Shown: one piece after another, positions 18,783-28,490 of the stretch | Layout: every line of letters starts with the position of its first letter | Numbering within the stretch: position 1 is the first letter of the stretch | Assembly: GCA_030748435.1 (NCBI GenBank) | Contig: JASMLZ010000058.1 | Location: forward strand, 62,001 to 126,000 | Source: Gammaproteobacteria bacterium | GTDB taxonomy: Bacteria > Pseudomonadota > Gammaproteobacteria > Pseudomonadales > Balneatricaceae | DNA: 64,000 nucleotides | Direction of reading: 5' to 3' | Notes under the pieces: model-generated | Databases searched by the model: none | What the model was told of the DNA's origin: nothing | The model's input: the letters and a program-made list of their open reading frames with translations, nothing else | Position numbers and translations under genes: made by a program

Positions 18783-19090
18783 CTAGTCCAGCTTAAATGA
18801 CTCCCAAACGCTATGCTTATTGTAATACCAAAGCACAATCGGTAATTCGATAAGAAAATACGTGACGAAAGTAAACCAGAACCAGTTAACAGAAAAAACA
18901 ACAGATTAAATAACTCACCTGAATCCCAGAACAGGGAGCCTGATATCAATAATACCATACCAGAGAGGAGCAGATCATAGGCAGCTATCCTGTAGCCGTT
19001 GGCACCACAATATGTAGGATAAACGACAAAATAAGCGACAAAGATAACCACTATATCTAACGCAACAACGATAAACTCCGCATCACTCAT
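18783..19090 (-). pseudogene. Small membrane protein gene with a frameshift in a homopolymer
   Basis: An ATG at 19090 with a GGAG site begins a hydrophobic protein (MSDAEFIVVALDIVV..., three to four membrane segments). At a run of six A on the plus strand (18893-18898) the frame breaks. The annotated continuation loses its character and runs to 18746. Adding one base to this run restores a frame reading SVNWFWFTFVTYFLIELP and ending VWESFKLD at a stop at 18783-18785, which looks like a natural membrane-protein end. So the gene is either a pseudogene, phase-variable, or affected by a sequencing error in a homopolymer. Family not recognised; it stands alone between acnB and metZ. Confidence 0.65.
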
Positions 19091-19370
19091 CGACCTACTC
19101 CGACTTCACATTTAAGATTTACCACCGTATCCATCTGCGACAAAAATTAAGAAAAAACTTTAATCTATAACATTATAGTAAAAGTTACTGTTAATTCCAG
19201 CATGGTGAAGTAAGGCTTGTCATAATTAGAAACGAATAAATCTTTAGGAGGCTGTAGATTTGACTCAGCGTGAACCGCAGAAATATCTGGTTCAAAGGTG
19301 ATCACCCGATAAAGCCCAAACCTGCGCGTCGACCAGTGGGTAAACACCCAACCCGCAAAGGGACGGCTAG

Positions 19371-20585
19371 TTATATCGCCGCCAGGGCTCTTTGCAGGTC
19401 GGTGAGGATATCGTCGATGGCTTCCAGGCCAACTGAGATGCGCAATAGATTATCGCCAATGCCAGCGGCTGCTCTGGCCTCTGGGGTCATCTTGCCATGG
19501 GTGGTGGTGGCGGGATGAGTAATAGTCGATTTGGCATCGCCGAAGTTGCCGGTAATCGATATTAGTTGGGTATTGTCTATCATCCGCCAAGCCTCACCCT
19601 GCCCACCTTTTACGGCAAAACTAACAACCCCGCCAAAGCCGTTTTGCTGGTCTGTTGCCAACTTATGTTGGGGATGGCTTTCCAGTCCGGCATAGTAAAC
19701 CCGCTCCACTTGAGGCTGGGCTTGCAACCATTGGGCCACCAGCAAAGCCGAAGCACAGTGGGCTTGCATACGCAGTTGCAGGGTTTCCAAGCCATTAATA
19801 AACACCCAGGCATTAAACGGGCTCATGGTGGTACCGGCAGTGCGTAAGAAAGCAAATACCGGTTCCATCAGCTTATTACTGCCTAGAGCAATACCCCCAA
19901 CACAACGCCCCTGCCCGTCGATATATTTGGTGGCTGAATGCATAACAATATCGGCGCCCAGAGCCAGTGGATTTTGCACTACTGGGGTACAGAAACAGTT
20001 ATCAATCACCAATAGTGCAGAATGGCTATGAGCCAGACTGGACAGAAAGCCAATATCAGCCACCTCTGCCAAGGGGTTAGACGGTGATTCAGCAAATAGC
20101 ATACGGGTATTGGGCTGTATTGCCTGTTGCCATGCCGCATGGTCGGTGGGACTGACATAGGTCGTGCTGATACCTAATTTGGCAAGAATATTGTCAAATA
20201 AGCTAATGATAGAGCCAAAGATACTGTGTGATGAAACAATATGATCGCCCTGCTTAAGGTGCCCCAAAAATATACTGGTTAATGCCGCCATGCCGGAGCT
20301 GGCAGCTACTCCCCGTTCAGCTCCTTCCAAAGCTGCCATACGCTTTTCAAAGGTGGTCACAGTTGGATTGGTAAAGCGTGAGTAGACATTGCCGGGGGTG
20401 TCGCCACCAAAGCGCTCTGCTGCCTGCTCGGCACTGGCATAGACGAAGCTTGAGGTAGCATAGATAGCATCATTATGCTCTTGTTCCAGCCCCGATACCT
20501 GGCCCGCACGTATCGCTTGAGTGGCCGGGTCACAAGTAGCCAGTAGTGCTTGCAGTTGTTGCTGCCTTTGCCGTAAATCAGACAT
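19371..20585 (-). CDS. metZ: O-succinylhomoserine sulfhydrylase
   Basis: A 404-residue Cys/Met-metabolism PLP enzyme that makes homocysteine directly from O-succinylhomoserine and sulfide. Motifs: YSRFTNPTV, GVAASSGMAA for cofactor binding, and MHSATKYIDGQGRCVGG with the Schiff-base Lys. The second half ends with SVGLEAIDDILTDLQRAL. It is the last gene of the purF block, 8 bp after purF, the same order as in Pseudomonas. A cystathionine synthase or lyase would share the fold; synteny and the YIDGQGR segment favour MetZ. Confidence 0.92.
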   Translation of the reverse strand: MSDLRQRQQQLQALLATCDPATQAIRAGQVSGLEQEHNDAIYATSSFVYASAEQAAERFGGDTPGNVYSRFTNPTVTTFEKRMAALEGAERGVAASSGMAALTSIFLGHLKQGDHIVSSHSIFGSIISLFDNILAKLGISTTYVSPTDHAAWQQAIQPNTRMLFAESPSNPLAEVADIGFLSSLAHSHSALLVIDNCFCTPVVQNPLALGADIVMHSATKYIDGQGRCVGGIALGSNKLMEPVFAFLRTAGTTMSPFNAWVFINGLETLQLRMQAHCASALLVAQWLQAQPQVERVYYAGLESHPQHKLATDQQNGFGGVVSFAVKGGQGEAWRMIDNTQLISITGNFGDAKSTITHPATTTHGKMTPEARAAAGIGDNLLRISVGLEAIDDILTDLQRALAAI

Positions 20586-20593
20586 AATTAGCC

Positions 20594-22114
20594 CTACATT
20601 TTGCTTTGCATATTGGTAGCCGTGGCAGTATCTGCTTGGTCACCCGTGTTTTTACTTTTTTCGTCATCGTTGCGTGCTTGTTGCAGGCGTTGTAGATAAA
20701 TTTCATCCACATCACCGGTAATATAGTTTCCATCAAACACAGAACAGTCAAATTCAGTAATCTGCGTATCACCGCCCTGAGTGGAGGCAATCAAATTCTC
20801 CAGCTTCAGATAGATCATTTTATCGGCACCAATAACCTTGCCCACTTGTTCATCAGTGCGGCCATGAGCAACCAGTTCAGAGGCACTGGGCATATCAATA
20901 CCATAAACATTAGGGTAGCGCACAGCTGGTGCTGCAGAGGCAAAATAGACTTTTTTAGCCCCCATTTCGCGTGCCATTTCGATAATTTGCTGGGACGTAG
21001 TGCCGCGCACCACGGAATCATCTACCAATAGCACGTTCTTGTCTCGAAATTCCAGTTCAATGGGATTAAGCTTCTGGCGCACTGATTTTTGGCGTTGAGT
21101 TTGCCCAGGCATAATAAAAGTACGGCCAATATAGCGGTTTTTAATATAGCCTTCGCGTTGTTTAACACCCAGCTTACTGGCTAACTCCGTAGCCGCAGTG
21201 CGACTGGTATCCGGTATAGGGATAACCACATCAATATCATGATCTGGCCATTCTTGCAAAATTTGTTCCGCCAGGTATTCACCAGCTTTTAAACGCGCCT
21301 TGTAGACCGAAATACCATCCATAACGGAATCTGGACGCGCCAAATAAACATACTCAAACAAACACGGCACATGCTTGGGCGATTGGGCACACTGTTGAGT
21401 AAAGACTTCACCTTGTGCAGTAATATAAATAGCCTCACCAGGCGCAATATCTCGCACCAGTGTATAGCCGGCAGCATCCAGAGCCACACTTTCTGAAGCC
21501 ACCATATATTCTTGTCCATCCGCTGATTCACGTACGCCGTAGCATAACGGGCGAATACCATGGGGGTCACGAATACCAACAATGCCATGGCCGGTAATCA
21601 TCGCTAACACAGCATAACCACCACGACAACGGCGGTGCAGTTGGCTAACGGCATAAAATATATCTTCTGCGCGTGGTACTAGCTGCCCTAAACGTTGCAA
21701 TTCATGGGCAAAAACATTTAACAACACCTCAGAATCTGAATTGGTGTTGATATGACGCAAGTCTGCCTTGAAGACGCTTTCAGCAATCTCACTGGCATTG
21801 GTTAAATTGCCGTTATGAGCCAAAGCAATGCCATAGGGCGAGTTGACATAAAATGGTTGGGCTTCAGCAGGACTGGCACTACCCGCTGTGGGATAACGTA
21901 CATGGCCAATACCCATGCTACCAATCAGACGCTGCATATGCCGGGTACGAAACACATCGCGCACCATACCATTGTCTTTGCGCAGATAAAAACGTCCATT
22001 GTGACAAGTCACCATACCAGCGGCATCCTGCCCACGATGTTGCAAAAACGTTAGTGCATCGTAAATTTCCTGATTAACATAGGATTTGGCAACGATGCCT
22101 ACAATACCACACAT
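20594..22114 (-). CDS. purF: Amidophosphoribosyltransferase
   Basis: A 506-residue enzyme for the first step of purine synthesis, making phosphoribosylamine from PRPP and glutamine. It starts MCGIVGIV, so Cys2 is the mature N-terminal nucleophile of the glutaminase domain. The PRPP motif [13 protein letters not shown] lies in the C-terminal phosphoribosyltransferase domain. The C-terminal tail after about residue 480 is charged and Ser/Thr/Ala-rich. It sits 3 bp after cvpA, with which it is classically co-transcribed. Confidence 0.97.
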   Translation of the reverse strand: MCGIVGIVAKSYVNQEIYDALTFLQHRGQDAAGMVTCHNGRFYLRKDNGMVRDVFRTRHMQRLIGSMGIGHVRYPTAGSASPAEAQPFYVNSPYGIALAHNGNLTNASEIAESVFKADLRHINTNSDSEVLLNVFAHELQRLGQLVPRAEDIFYAVSQLHRRCRGGYAVLAMITGHGIVGIRDPHGIRPLCYGVRESADGQEYMVASESVALDAAGYTLVRDIAPGEAIYITAQGEVFTQQCAQSPKHVPCLFEYVYLARPDSVMDGISVYKARLKAGEYLAEQILQEWPDHDIDVVIPIPDTSRTAATELASKLGVKQREGYIKNRYIGRTFIMPGQTQRQKSVRQKLNPIELEFRDKNVLLVDDSVVRGTTSQQIIEMAREMGAKKVYFASAAPAVRYPNVYGIDMPSASELVAHGRTDEQVGKVIGADKMIYLKLENLIASTQGGDTQITEFDCSVFDGNYITGDVDEIYLQRLQQARNDDEKSKNTGDQADTATATNMQSKM

Positions 22115-22117
22115 GAA

Positions 22118-22648
22118 CTAATCCTCATTAGGCAATACTGCCAGTGTTGGTTCGATTAAATTAAGAAAACTACTTACTTCACCGGTGAATTTATAGGTCC
22201 AATCATCCACCACCACAAAATGTGGAATTAACACGGATTCCTGCCACCAAACATCACCACTAATAGGTGTCAAAGATAATAGGGATACGATTATTACCAC
22301 AATCAAACCACCGCGTATAACACCGAATACCATACCAAATAGATGATCTGTGGCGGTCAGGCCGGTCATGGCTATAAGTTTGATAACCATATTGATAGCT
22401 AGTCCGGATATCACCAACGTAGCTACGAACAAGACTACATGGGCAACCGAAACGCGAAGCAAAGGATTATCAATCCAGCTTTCCATCATGCCACTAAGCT
22501 GGTAGCCAAACATGCGGGCCACAAAATAACCGGCGACCCAAGCGCCCAGTGCCAATAATTCGCGAGCAAAACCGCGCATCAAGCCATACATGCTCGAGGC
22601 GATCACAATAGCCAGAATAATCCAGTCAAAAACATTAAGGCTTTCCAT
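22118..22648 (-). CDS. cvpA: CvpA family membrane protein
   Basis: A 176-residue inner-membrane protein with four hydrophobic segments and the family N-terminus (NVFDWIILAIVIASSMYGLMRG followed by ARELLALGAWV). In E. coli CvpA is needed for colicin V export and affects envelope stress tolerance; the molecular role is not settled. It lies between the SPOR gene and purF in the conserved block and is tightly spaced on both sides. Confidence 0.93.
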   Translation of the reverse strand: MESLNVFDWIILAIVIASSMYGLMRGFARELLALGAWVAGYFVARMFGYQLSGMMESWIDNPLLRVSVAHVVLFVATLVISGLAINMVIKLIAMTGLTATDHLFGMVFGVIRGGLIVVIIVSLLSLTPISGDVWWQESVLIPHFVVVDDWTYKFTGEVSSFLNLIEPTLAVLPNED

Positions 22649-22666
22649 CGTTTGCTAGCGCTCTTA

Positions 22667-23188
22667 TTAATTATTTATGGTGTAAGCAACAACAATGCCA
22701 CTAAGTTTATAGCCCTGCTTTAATTTGCTCTTTAGTTTATCTGCTTCAGTGCGCGTGTTGACCGGCCCCACCAGTACACGATAGTTGCTATTATGCTGCT
22801 GCATATAAGCAGCATATTTGTCTTTGATAAGCTTTTTACGCAAGGCATCAGCATTGCCCTTACTTTTAAAACTGGCAAGTTGTACTACCCACGAGCTAGG
22901 CAGGCCCTGGGTATCCAGAGTCGGCTTTTGCGGTGCCGTGTTACTGGCCTGTTGGGCTTTCTGGGGTTCTGCAACTTTTGCCACAGGTGCCAAGGCAATG
23001 GGTTGTGCTGGGTCTACAGGCTCAATTTCTATTGGCTGAATATCTAGTGGCACAGGCATTTTGACTGGCGCTGCTGCCTGAGTTAGGTCCTTGAGGCCAT
23101 CACCATCTAAAACAAAAGGCAAGACAATAACCGCCACAGATAGCCAGACAAGTGAACCGATAATACGATGTCGCATAGGCATTTCCAT
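22667..23188 (-). CDS. SPOR-domain cell division protein (DedD-like)
   Basis: A 173-residue bitopic protein: one N-terminal membrane segment (about residues 9-25), a Pro/Ala-rich periplasmic linker, and a C-terminal SPOR domain (about 95-170, from SWVVQLASFKSKGNADALRKKL) that binds denuded glycan at the septum. The ATG overlaps the folC stop as TAATG, so translation is probably coupled; an alternative start is 12 nt further. It occupies the dedD position between folC and cvpA. Confidence 0.88.
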   Translation of the reverse strand: MEMPMRHRIIGSLVWLSVAVIVLPFVLDGDGLKDLTQAAAPVKMPVPLDIQPIEIEPVDPAQPIALAPVAKVAEPQKAQQASNTAPQKPTLDTQGLPSSWVVQLASFKSKGNADALRKKLIKDKYAAYMQQHNSNYRVLVGPVNTRTEADKLKSKLKQGYKLSGIVVAYTINN

Positions 23189-24465
23189 TAAGTTTGCTGC
23201 TGAGTTTCGAGATAAGCCAACACCTCACCTACCGTTTGGAATGAACCAAAAACCAGGATTTTGTCTGCTTTATCCGCATAGTTTACAGCCTGTGTCAGAG
23301 CTTGCTGTATATTGTCACAGGCATGGTACCTGTCCTTTTTGACGCCACTATTATGCAAACTCTGGCTCAGGTCCTCAAGACGCAGCCCTCTGGGACCCAC
23401 GGTAGGCGCCAAAAACCACTGTTCAAGATGCCCGGACATAATATTAATAACCGCGTTATAGTCTTTGTCAGACAAGATCGCAAAGACACCATGTACCGGA
23501 ACTTTTTCCTGAGCCAGGGTGCTACACAAATTTGTTGCCGCATGGGGATTATGGGCAACATCCAAAATAATCTGCTTACCGCGCCAGGTCAATTGCTGAT
23601 AACGACCTGCCACACGAGCCTGATGTAAACCTGACTGGATATCCTTGTCGCTGATGGCATAGGGTAGTAACTTGATGGCCTGCACTACGGCGGCAACATT
23701 CATCGCCGGCAAACTCACTTTCGGCAATGTTAAGCGGCTATTGCCATCACACCATATTTGCTTATGTTGAGAAAAATGCTCACCATTTTGATACCACTGA
23801 GCGCCTAGTTTCCGGGCCTCAGCAGCAACCGACTTTGGCCCATCCACTTGCCCGAAAATAGCCGCTTTGCCGGCTCTAAAGATACCGGCTTTTTCCCGCC
23901 CGATAACTTCCGGATCAGAACCCAGCCAATCCACATGATCCACAGCAATGCTGGTGACGATGGCAATATCAGGATCGATAATGTTAACGGCATCCAGGCG
24001 ACCACCCAAACCGACTTCCAGCAAGGCCACATCTGGTTGTTTTTGTTGCATAAGATCAAAGGCAACAAGCGCATTAAATTCGAAATAAGTCAGTTCAACC
24101 GGGGAATTAGACGCCCCATGGCGCGCCTGATTAACGCGCCCAAAGCTGGCACACAAGTCTGCGTCACTAACCATCTCGCCATTAAAACTGATACGCTCGT
24201 TAAAACGCACCAAGTGAGGCGAGGTTAAGGCCCCATAGGTGATACCAGCAGCCTTCAGAATGGCGCCTAAAAAAGCAATCGTCGAACCCTTGCCATTGGT
24301 CCCTGCCACGGTAATAACCTGCTTGGCAATAGGCCGTTCACCCAACAAATGCTTGGCCACCTGACCGATACGTCCAAGACCCAGGTCAATATCATGTATC
24401 GGATGTTGTTGTTCAAGCCATGTCAGCCATTGCTGAGCGGTGGTAAAGGACGCGGGAACATTCAT
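23188..24465 (-). CDS. folC: Folylpolyglutamate synthase / dihydrofolate synthase
   Basis: A 425-residue Mur-ligase family enzyme that adds glutamate to dihydropteroate and to reduced folates in the cytoplasm. The ATP-binding loop TVAGTNGKGSTIAFL, then SPHLVRFNERI and EVGLGGRLDAVNI, are diagnostic. The C-terminal Mur domain has VDHVDWLG upstream and DVAHNPHAA. It lies 5 bp after accD. It retains folates needed by the one-carbon genes further along the window. Confidence 0.95.
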   Translation of the reverse strand: MNVPASFTTAQQWLTWLEQQHPIHDIDLGLGRIGQVAKHLLGERPIAKQVITVAGTNGKGSTIAFLGAILKAAGITYGALTSPHLVRFNERISFNGEMVSDADLCASFGRVNQARHGASNSPVELTYFEFNALVAFDLMQQKQPDVALLEVGLGGRLDAVNIIDPDIAIVTSIAVDHVDWLGSDPEVIGREKAGIFRAGKAAIFGQVDGPKSVAAEARKLGAQWYQNGEHFSQHKQIWCDGNSRLTLPKVSLPAMNVAAVVQAIKLLPYAISDKDIQSGLHQARVAGRYQQLTWRGKQIILDVAHNPHAATNLCSTLAQEKVPVHGVFAILSDKDYNAVINIMSGHLEQWFLAPTVGPRGLRLEDLSQSLHNSGVKKDRYHACDNIQQALTQAVNYADKADKILVFGSFQTVGEVLAYLETQQQT

Positions 24466-24470
24466 AGGCT

Positions 24471-25376
24471 TTATTCGGCTGCTGCCTTTGGTGCAGGTCG
24501 ATTGGTCATTGCTGCCAACAGTCGAGCCACAGTTAACTTTATGTCCTGACGTGCAACAATCATGTCAATGGCACCATGTTCCAGCAAAAACTCACTTTTC
24601 TGAAAGCCTTCCGGTAAGGTTTCGCGCACCGTCTGCTCGATAACACGAGGGCCAGCAAAGCCCATACGGGCTCCCGGTTCGGCAATATTTACATCACCCA
24701 ACATGGCTAAACTGGCCGACACACCACCATATACGGGGTCGGTTAATACGGAAATATAGGGAATACCCATAGTGCGCATTTTTTCCAATGCAGCGCTGGT
24801 TTTAGCCATTTGCAGTAAAGAGGTCAAGGCCTCCTGCATGCGCGCTCCGCCAGAGGCAGAAAAGCAGACAAAGGGTATGCGTTGTTGCATAGCATAATCA
24901 GCTGCCCGAACAAAACGCTCCCCGACCACGGCGCCCATGGAGCCGCCGAGAAAATTAAATTCATAAGCTACAGCCACCACGGGTTGCCCCTCAATAGAGC
25001 CCTTCATGGCGACCAGAGCATCCTTCTCTTGAGTCAGTTTTTGGGCACTAGCCAGACGATCTTTGTATTTTTTAAGATCTTTAAATTTTAGGCGGTCCAC
25101 TGGCTCAACTTCACTGGCTATTTCGCCTCGCCCGCCCGGATCCAAAAACAGGTTTAATCGTTCCCGCGCTCCCACCCGCATATGGTGGTCACACTTCATA
25201 CATACTTCCAGATTTTTTTCCAATTCTGGCTTATATAGAACAGCTGCACACTTGGGGCAACTTTTCCACAGACCTTCTGGCACAGAAGACTTACGATCCT
25301 TGTTGCCGATATTAGTAAGGATGCCCGTGGGCACAATTTTATCTAACCAGCTACTCATTGTTTCTCCTAAGAACAC
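24471..25376 (-). CDS. accD: Acetyl-CoA carboxylase carboxyltransferase beta subunit
   Basis: A 301-residue AccD that with AccA transfers CO2 to acetyl-CoA, giving malonyl-CoA for fatty acid synthesis. The N-terminal zinc ribbon has CPKC and CMKC pairs 15 residues apart. The crotonase-like core follows with [19 protein letters not shown]. The start has TTCTCC on the plus strand, giving AGGAGA before the ATG. In most relatives trpB and trpA lie between trpF and accD; here they are absent. Confidence 0.96.
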   Translation of the reverse strand: MFLGETMSSWLDKIVPTGILTNIGNKDRKSSVPEGLWKSCPKCAAVLYKPELEKNLEVCMKCDHHMRVGARERLNLFLDPGGRGEIASEVEPVDRLKFKDLKKYKDRLASAQKLTQEKDALVAMKGSIEGQPVVAVAYEFNFLGGSMGAVVGERFVRAADYAMQQRIPFVCFSASGGARMQEALTSLLQMAKTSAALEKMRTMGIPYISVLTDPVYGGVSASLAMLGDVNIAEPGARMGFAGPRVIEQTVRETLPEGFQKSEFLLEHGAIDMIVARQDIKLTVARLLAAMTNRPAPKAAAE

Positions 25377-25469
25377 TTCACCTGAAGCGATCCGTTATAA
25401 TAATTACTGTTGGCACTGCCAGTGCAAATCAGGATCAGTGCTATTTACGGTTTCTAGTAAACCATTTAT

Positions 25470-26090
25470 TTAATAGGTTGCTCGAACCTCTGCCATAAAG
25501 GCCTTTATTCTAGCATGATCTTTGATACCTTTGCTGGACTCTACACCCCCACTGGTATCAACAGCCCAAGGCCTTACCTGCGTAATTGCGGCCCGAATAT
25601 TGCTGGCATCGAGCCCCCCTGCCAAGATGATTTCGTGGCGTAAATCCGTTGGAATAGCATGCCAATCAAAACTGGCCCCAGTGCCTCCTGGAGTACCCTT
25701 CTGATACGTATCAAGCAATAAACCCCGAGCTTGACAATAATCATCCTGCACCTGTAACAGATTAATGTCAGATCGCATACGCACAGCTTTTATCCAGGGC
25801 ATGCCAAACTGCTGACAAAAAGCTGGACTTTCATCACCATGAAATTGTAATAGGGTTAAGGGTACCTGCTGCAATACCTGCTCTATATCGGCAACACTGG
25901 CATTTACAAACAAACCAACGCTAGTTATAAAGCTCGGCACCTGAGCGACAAGTAGAGCAGCCTGTGCAATATCAACGGCACGAGGACTGGGAGGATAGAA
26001 CACAAAACCAAGGGCATCAGCACCGGCATTGGCAGCAGCGACAACGTCATCGGCATGACGTAAACCACATATTTTTACTCGTGTTCTCAT
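25470..26090 (-). CDS. trpF: Phosphoribosylanthranilate isomerase
   Basis: A 206-residue beta/alpha barrel catalysing the Amadori step of tryptophan synthesis. The N-terminal RVKICGLRHADDV holds the catalytic Cys, and ILAGGLDASNI with VDTSGGVESSKGIKD forms the phosphate-binding end, with the catalytic Asp just ahead. It sits between truA and accD. The usual neighbours trpBA are missing from the 93-bp gap before accD. Confidence 0.94.
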   Translation of the reverse strand: MRTRVKICGLRHADDVVAAANAGADALGFVFYPPSPRAVDIAQAALLVAQVPSFITSVGLFVNASVADIEQVLQQVPLTLLQFHGDESPAFCQQFGMPWIKAVRMRSDINLLQVQDDYCQARGLLLDTYQKGTPGGTGASFDWHAIPTDLRHEIILAGGLDASNIRAAITQVRPWAVDTSGGVESSKGIKDHARIKAFMAEVRATY

Positions 26091-26240
26091 AGCGGCTTCT
26101 TAAGCAGCAACATAAAGGCGATATGGTACCAGATTTTTACGCAAAACACAGGCTTAAGGAGCCTCTACAAAATGATTACGCTGCCGATACGGGGTGAAAA
26201 ATGGGCTGCGCTTATAATATTTTTCATAGGTTCCTTAAAG

Positions 26241-27086
26241 CTATGCCAATGGCAGCCATGGTTGCAGAAAATGTGGGCCTAATACTGTAGTTGGTAAAGC
26301 AAATTCGCCAGCATATTCGGCATTCACAAAATACAAACCATAAGGGGGTGCGGTAGCCGCTGCTTGACGCCTGTCACAAGCTTGCAATACCTGCTGCGCC
26401 CAGACAGGCGGTTGCTTGCCAGCACCAATGGTCATTAACAGGCCGGCAAAATTGCGAATCATATGATGCAAAAAGGCATTGGCACGCACATCGATCACAA
26501 TATAATTACCTGCTGCATGCACTGTGACAGCGTGCACTTGACGCACTGGACTATGGGCCTGACAGGCTGAAGCCCGAAATGAGCTGAAATCATGCTCACC
26601 TACCAGATAATCGGCTGCCTTCTGCATGTTAGTCACATTCAGAGGACGAAAGTTCCAGGTCACTTCTTTATCCAGCAAGGCCGGACGCATAGGGTGATTA
26701 TAAATAACATATCTATATTGTCTGGCCACGGCAGCAAAGCGTGCATGAAAAGATTCAGGCACAGACTTGGCCCATTGAATAGCAATATCATCAGGTAAAT
26801 GAATATTGCCACCATGGGTCCAAGCCCGCATGGGTCTAGCATTTGGGGTATCAAAATGCACTACCTGACCGCTGGCATGGACACCTGCATCGGTCCGTCC
26901 TGCACACACCACTTTAATCGGCATATCAGCCACTTCACTAAGCGCTAATTCCAGCTTTTCCTGGACACTGACAGCCCCCTTTTGGCGCTGCCAACCGTGA
27001 TAATGGCGACCATTGTAAGCCACCTGCAAAGCAATACGTTCATAACCCATGGGTAGCTGTTCCGAGGGGTCTGAGGAAAACACCAT
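26241..27086 (-). CDS. truA: tRNA pseudouridine(38-40) synthase TruA
   Basis: A 281-residue pseudouridine synthase acting on the anticodon stem-loop at positions 38-40. The catalytic Asp is in CAGRTDAGVHASGQVVHF, and the second conserved block FLHHMIRNFAGLLMTIGAG is intact. The start at 27086 has an AGGA site 8 nt upstream; a later ATG at 27050 would remove 12 residues before the first strand. The order fimV-truA-trpF is as in Pseudomonas. Confidence 0.95.
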   Translation of the reverse strand: MVFSSDPSEQLPMGYERIALQVAYNGRHYHGWQRQKGAVSVQEKLELALSEVADMPIKVVCAGRTDAGVHASGQVVHFDTPNARPMRAWTHGGNIHLPDDIAIQWAKSVPESFHARFAAVARQYRYVIYNHPMRPALLDKEVTWNFRPLNVTNMQKAADYLVGEHDFSSFRASACQAHSPVRQVHAVTVHAAGNYIVIDVRANAFLHHMIRNFAGLLMTIGAGKQPPVWAQQVLQACDRRQAAATAPPYGLYFVNAEYAGEFALPTTVLGPHFLQPWLPLA

Positions 27087-27089
27087 AAA

Positions 27090-28325
27090 TTAGTCCTGAT
27101 AAAGTTCGGACAGTAATATAGTCGCTGCCGTTTGCTGCTCTAAATTACCTTCGTGCAACACTTCTTGCAACAGTGCTCGGGCCTGATCTGTGTGGCCCAT
27201 TTCGCTATAGCTGCGAGCCAAATCAAGCTTAGTTAACACGGCGTCCTCATTACTGCTAAACTGTTGCGGTTCATGCTGGTTTTGAGTCATATTTTCTTGC
27301 TTAAGCACCGTATCCACTTCTGCCGATAGTGGCACATCAGATTGCGTTTGATGGTGAGCCTGTGTCTCCTGCTCTTGCAACAACTGGGCGATAAAATCGG
27401 CTTCACTGGCAGCCTTGTATGGTGCCTGATTCAACTTATTATCGGTATCCTCAGGCCCTTGTTGCCCATACGCGCCAGAATCCATCTCCGTGTCTTTATA
27501 GTTAGTATCTACATGCTCTGACAAAAACGGTTCCTGTACCTTTACATCCGCCGATGGTTGGCGCCTTAGACCAATCCATAACACCAGAATAAGCACCAAC
27601 AAGAGTACTAAAATAAGTAGGCATAATACGGCAACTAGCCAAGGGTAGTATTGTTCAGACATCAGCATTGACACTATATCTTGAACACTGATATTTGGGC
27701 TGGCCAAGCTATTGGCCTCAATAGTTTTAGTAGTGGCTGGGTCTGGAGCGGCTGGTAACGGCTGCAGGGCTTCTATATCAGCATATAAAGCTTGCAGCTT
27801 AGTCTGCTGATCTGTTAACTGTTGCTGCAGATTTTCCATTTGTTGCGATAAGCTTGCCAGGGTTTGGCTTGGTGTCGATTGGCTTATGGGCAAAGGCGTT
27901 GCTTCTGCCTTGCTGACCACGGCTGGCACATTTGGCTGTACCACAGGATTTGCTGCTGGAACACTTGGGGTTTTAGCTTGCTTGGCCAATTGCTTATAGG
28001 CTGCCTCTGCGGCTTTGGCTGAGCGTGATTTGATCGCCGCCAGAGATGGCATACGCACAGTGCTGCCGCTTATTATCTGGTCAATATGGCCGTCTTTAAA
28101 AGCCTCTGGATTGGCTTTATAAATAGCGATCAGCACTTGCCAGGGGCTAGTGCCCAAAGGCGTGTTATCTGCAGCCACACGCCATAACGTCTGCTCTGGG
28201 GCCACAGTAACCTTAGTTGCCTCAGGTGTTGCAGTGAGGCTCGTCGCGTCCTGCGCCCGTAGCAGGCTAGACTGCATCAAGCTGATAGCAACCAGAACTA
28301 TAGCTAGTAACCATTGTTTAGACAT
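27090..28325 (-). CDS. fimV: FimV-like peptidoglycan-binding / polar hub protein, short form
   Basis: A 411-residue protein from the ATG at 28325, which has an AGAGAGG site 6 nt upstream; the frame is open to 28388. Order: signal peptide (SKQWLLAIVLVAISLM), LysM-like FimV N-terminal domain with TLWRVAADNTPLGTSPWQVL and ANPEAFKDGHIDQI, a Gln/Leu-rich coiled coil (about 157-190), a strong membrane segment (about 229-252), an acidic cytoplasmic region and a C-terminal TPR-like FimV motif (KLDLARSYSEMGHTDQARAL). P. aeruginosa FimV is about twice as long. The role, polar organisation and type IV pilus function, is inferred from the family. Confidence 0.85.
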   Translation of the reverse strand: MSKQWLLAIVLVAISLMQSSLLRAQDATSLTATPEATKVTVAPEQTLWRVAADNTPLGTSPWQVLIAIYKANPEAFKDGHIDQIISGSTVRMPSLAAIKSRSAKAAEAAYKQLAKQAKTPSVPAANPVVQPNVPAVVSKAEATPLPISQSTPSQTLASLSQQMENLQQQLTDQQTKLQALYADIEALQPLPAAPDPATTKTIEANSLASPNISVQDIVSMLMSEQYYPWLVAVLCLLILVLLLVLILVLWIGLRRQPSADVKVQEPFLSEHVDTNYKDTEMDSGAYGQQGPEDTDNKLNQAPYKAASEADFIAQLLQEQETQAHHQTQSDVPLSAEVDTVLKQENMTQNQHEPQQFSSNEDAVLTKLDLARSYSEMGHTDQARALLQEVLHEGNLEQQTAATILLSELYQD

Positions 28326-28415
28326 GCAAACCTCTCTAATATGATCCTGACAATATTGTCGCAAGCTTATGCTAGTCGGCAAAACCATCGGTTATTTACA
28401 ACCATAAAAGCCCAT

Positions 28416-28450
28416 AAAAAAAGGTGTGCCAAACAATTAGACAACACCTT
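28416..28450 (-). terminator. Intrinsic terminator after asd
   Basis: Minus-strand hairpin: AAGGTGT (arm at 28444-28450) pairs with ACACCTT (arm at 28421-28427), a 7-bp stem with a 16-nt loop. It is followed by an uninterrupted T run (A run at 28416-28420 on plus). It separates asd from fimV, so fimV-truA and the genes after it probably start a new transcript. Confidence 0.7.
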
Positions 28451-28490
28451 GTTTTAGCTGCCAGCTGATGCAATCAGTTGCACCGAGTAC

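Noticed and set aside
18746-18892. Read-on of the small membrane protein in its original frame
   Set aside because: The residues after the A6 run lose the pattern; the shifted frame gives a better membrane-protein end.
19165-19347. 60-residue frame on the minus strand before metZ
   Set aside because: No ribosome site, no protein-like pattern and no neighbour support. The 19091-19370 spacer shows nothing else.
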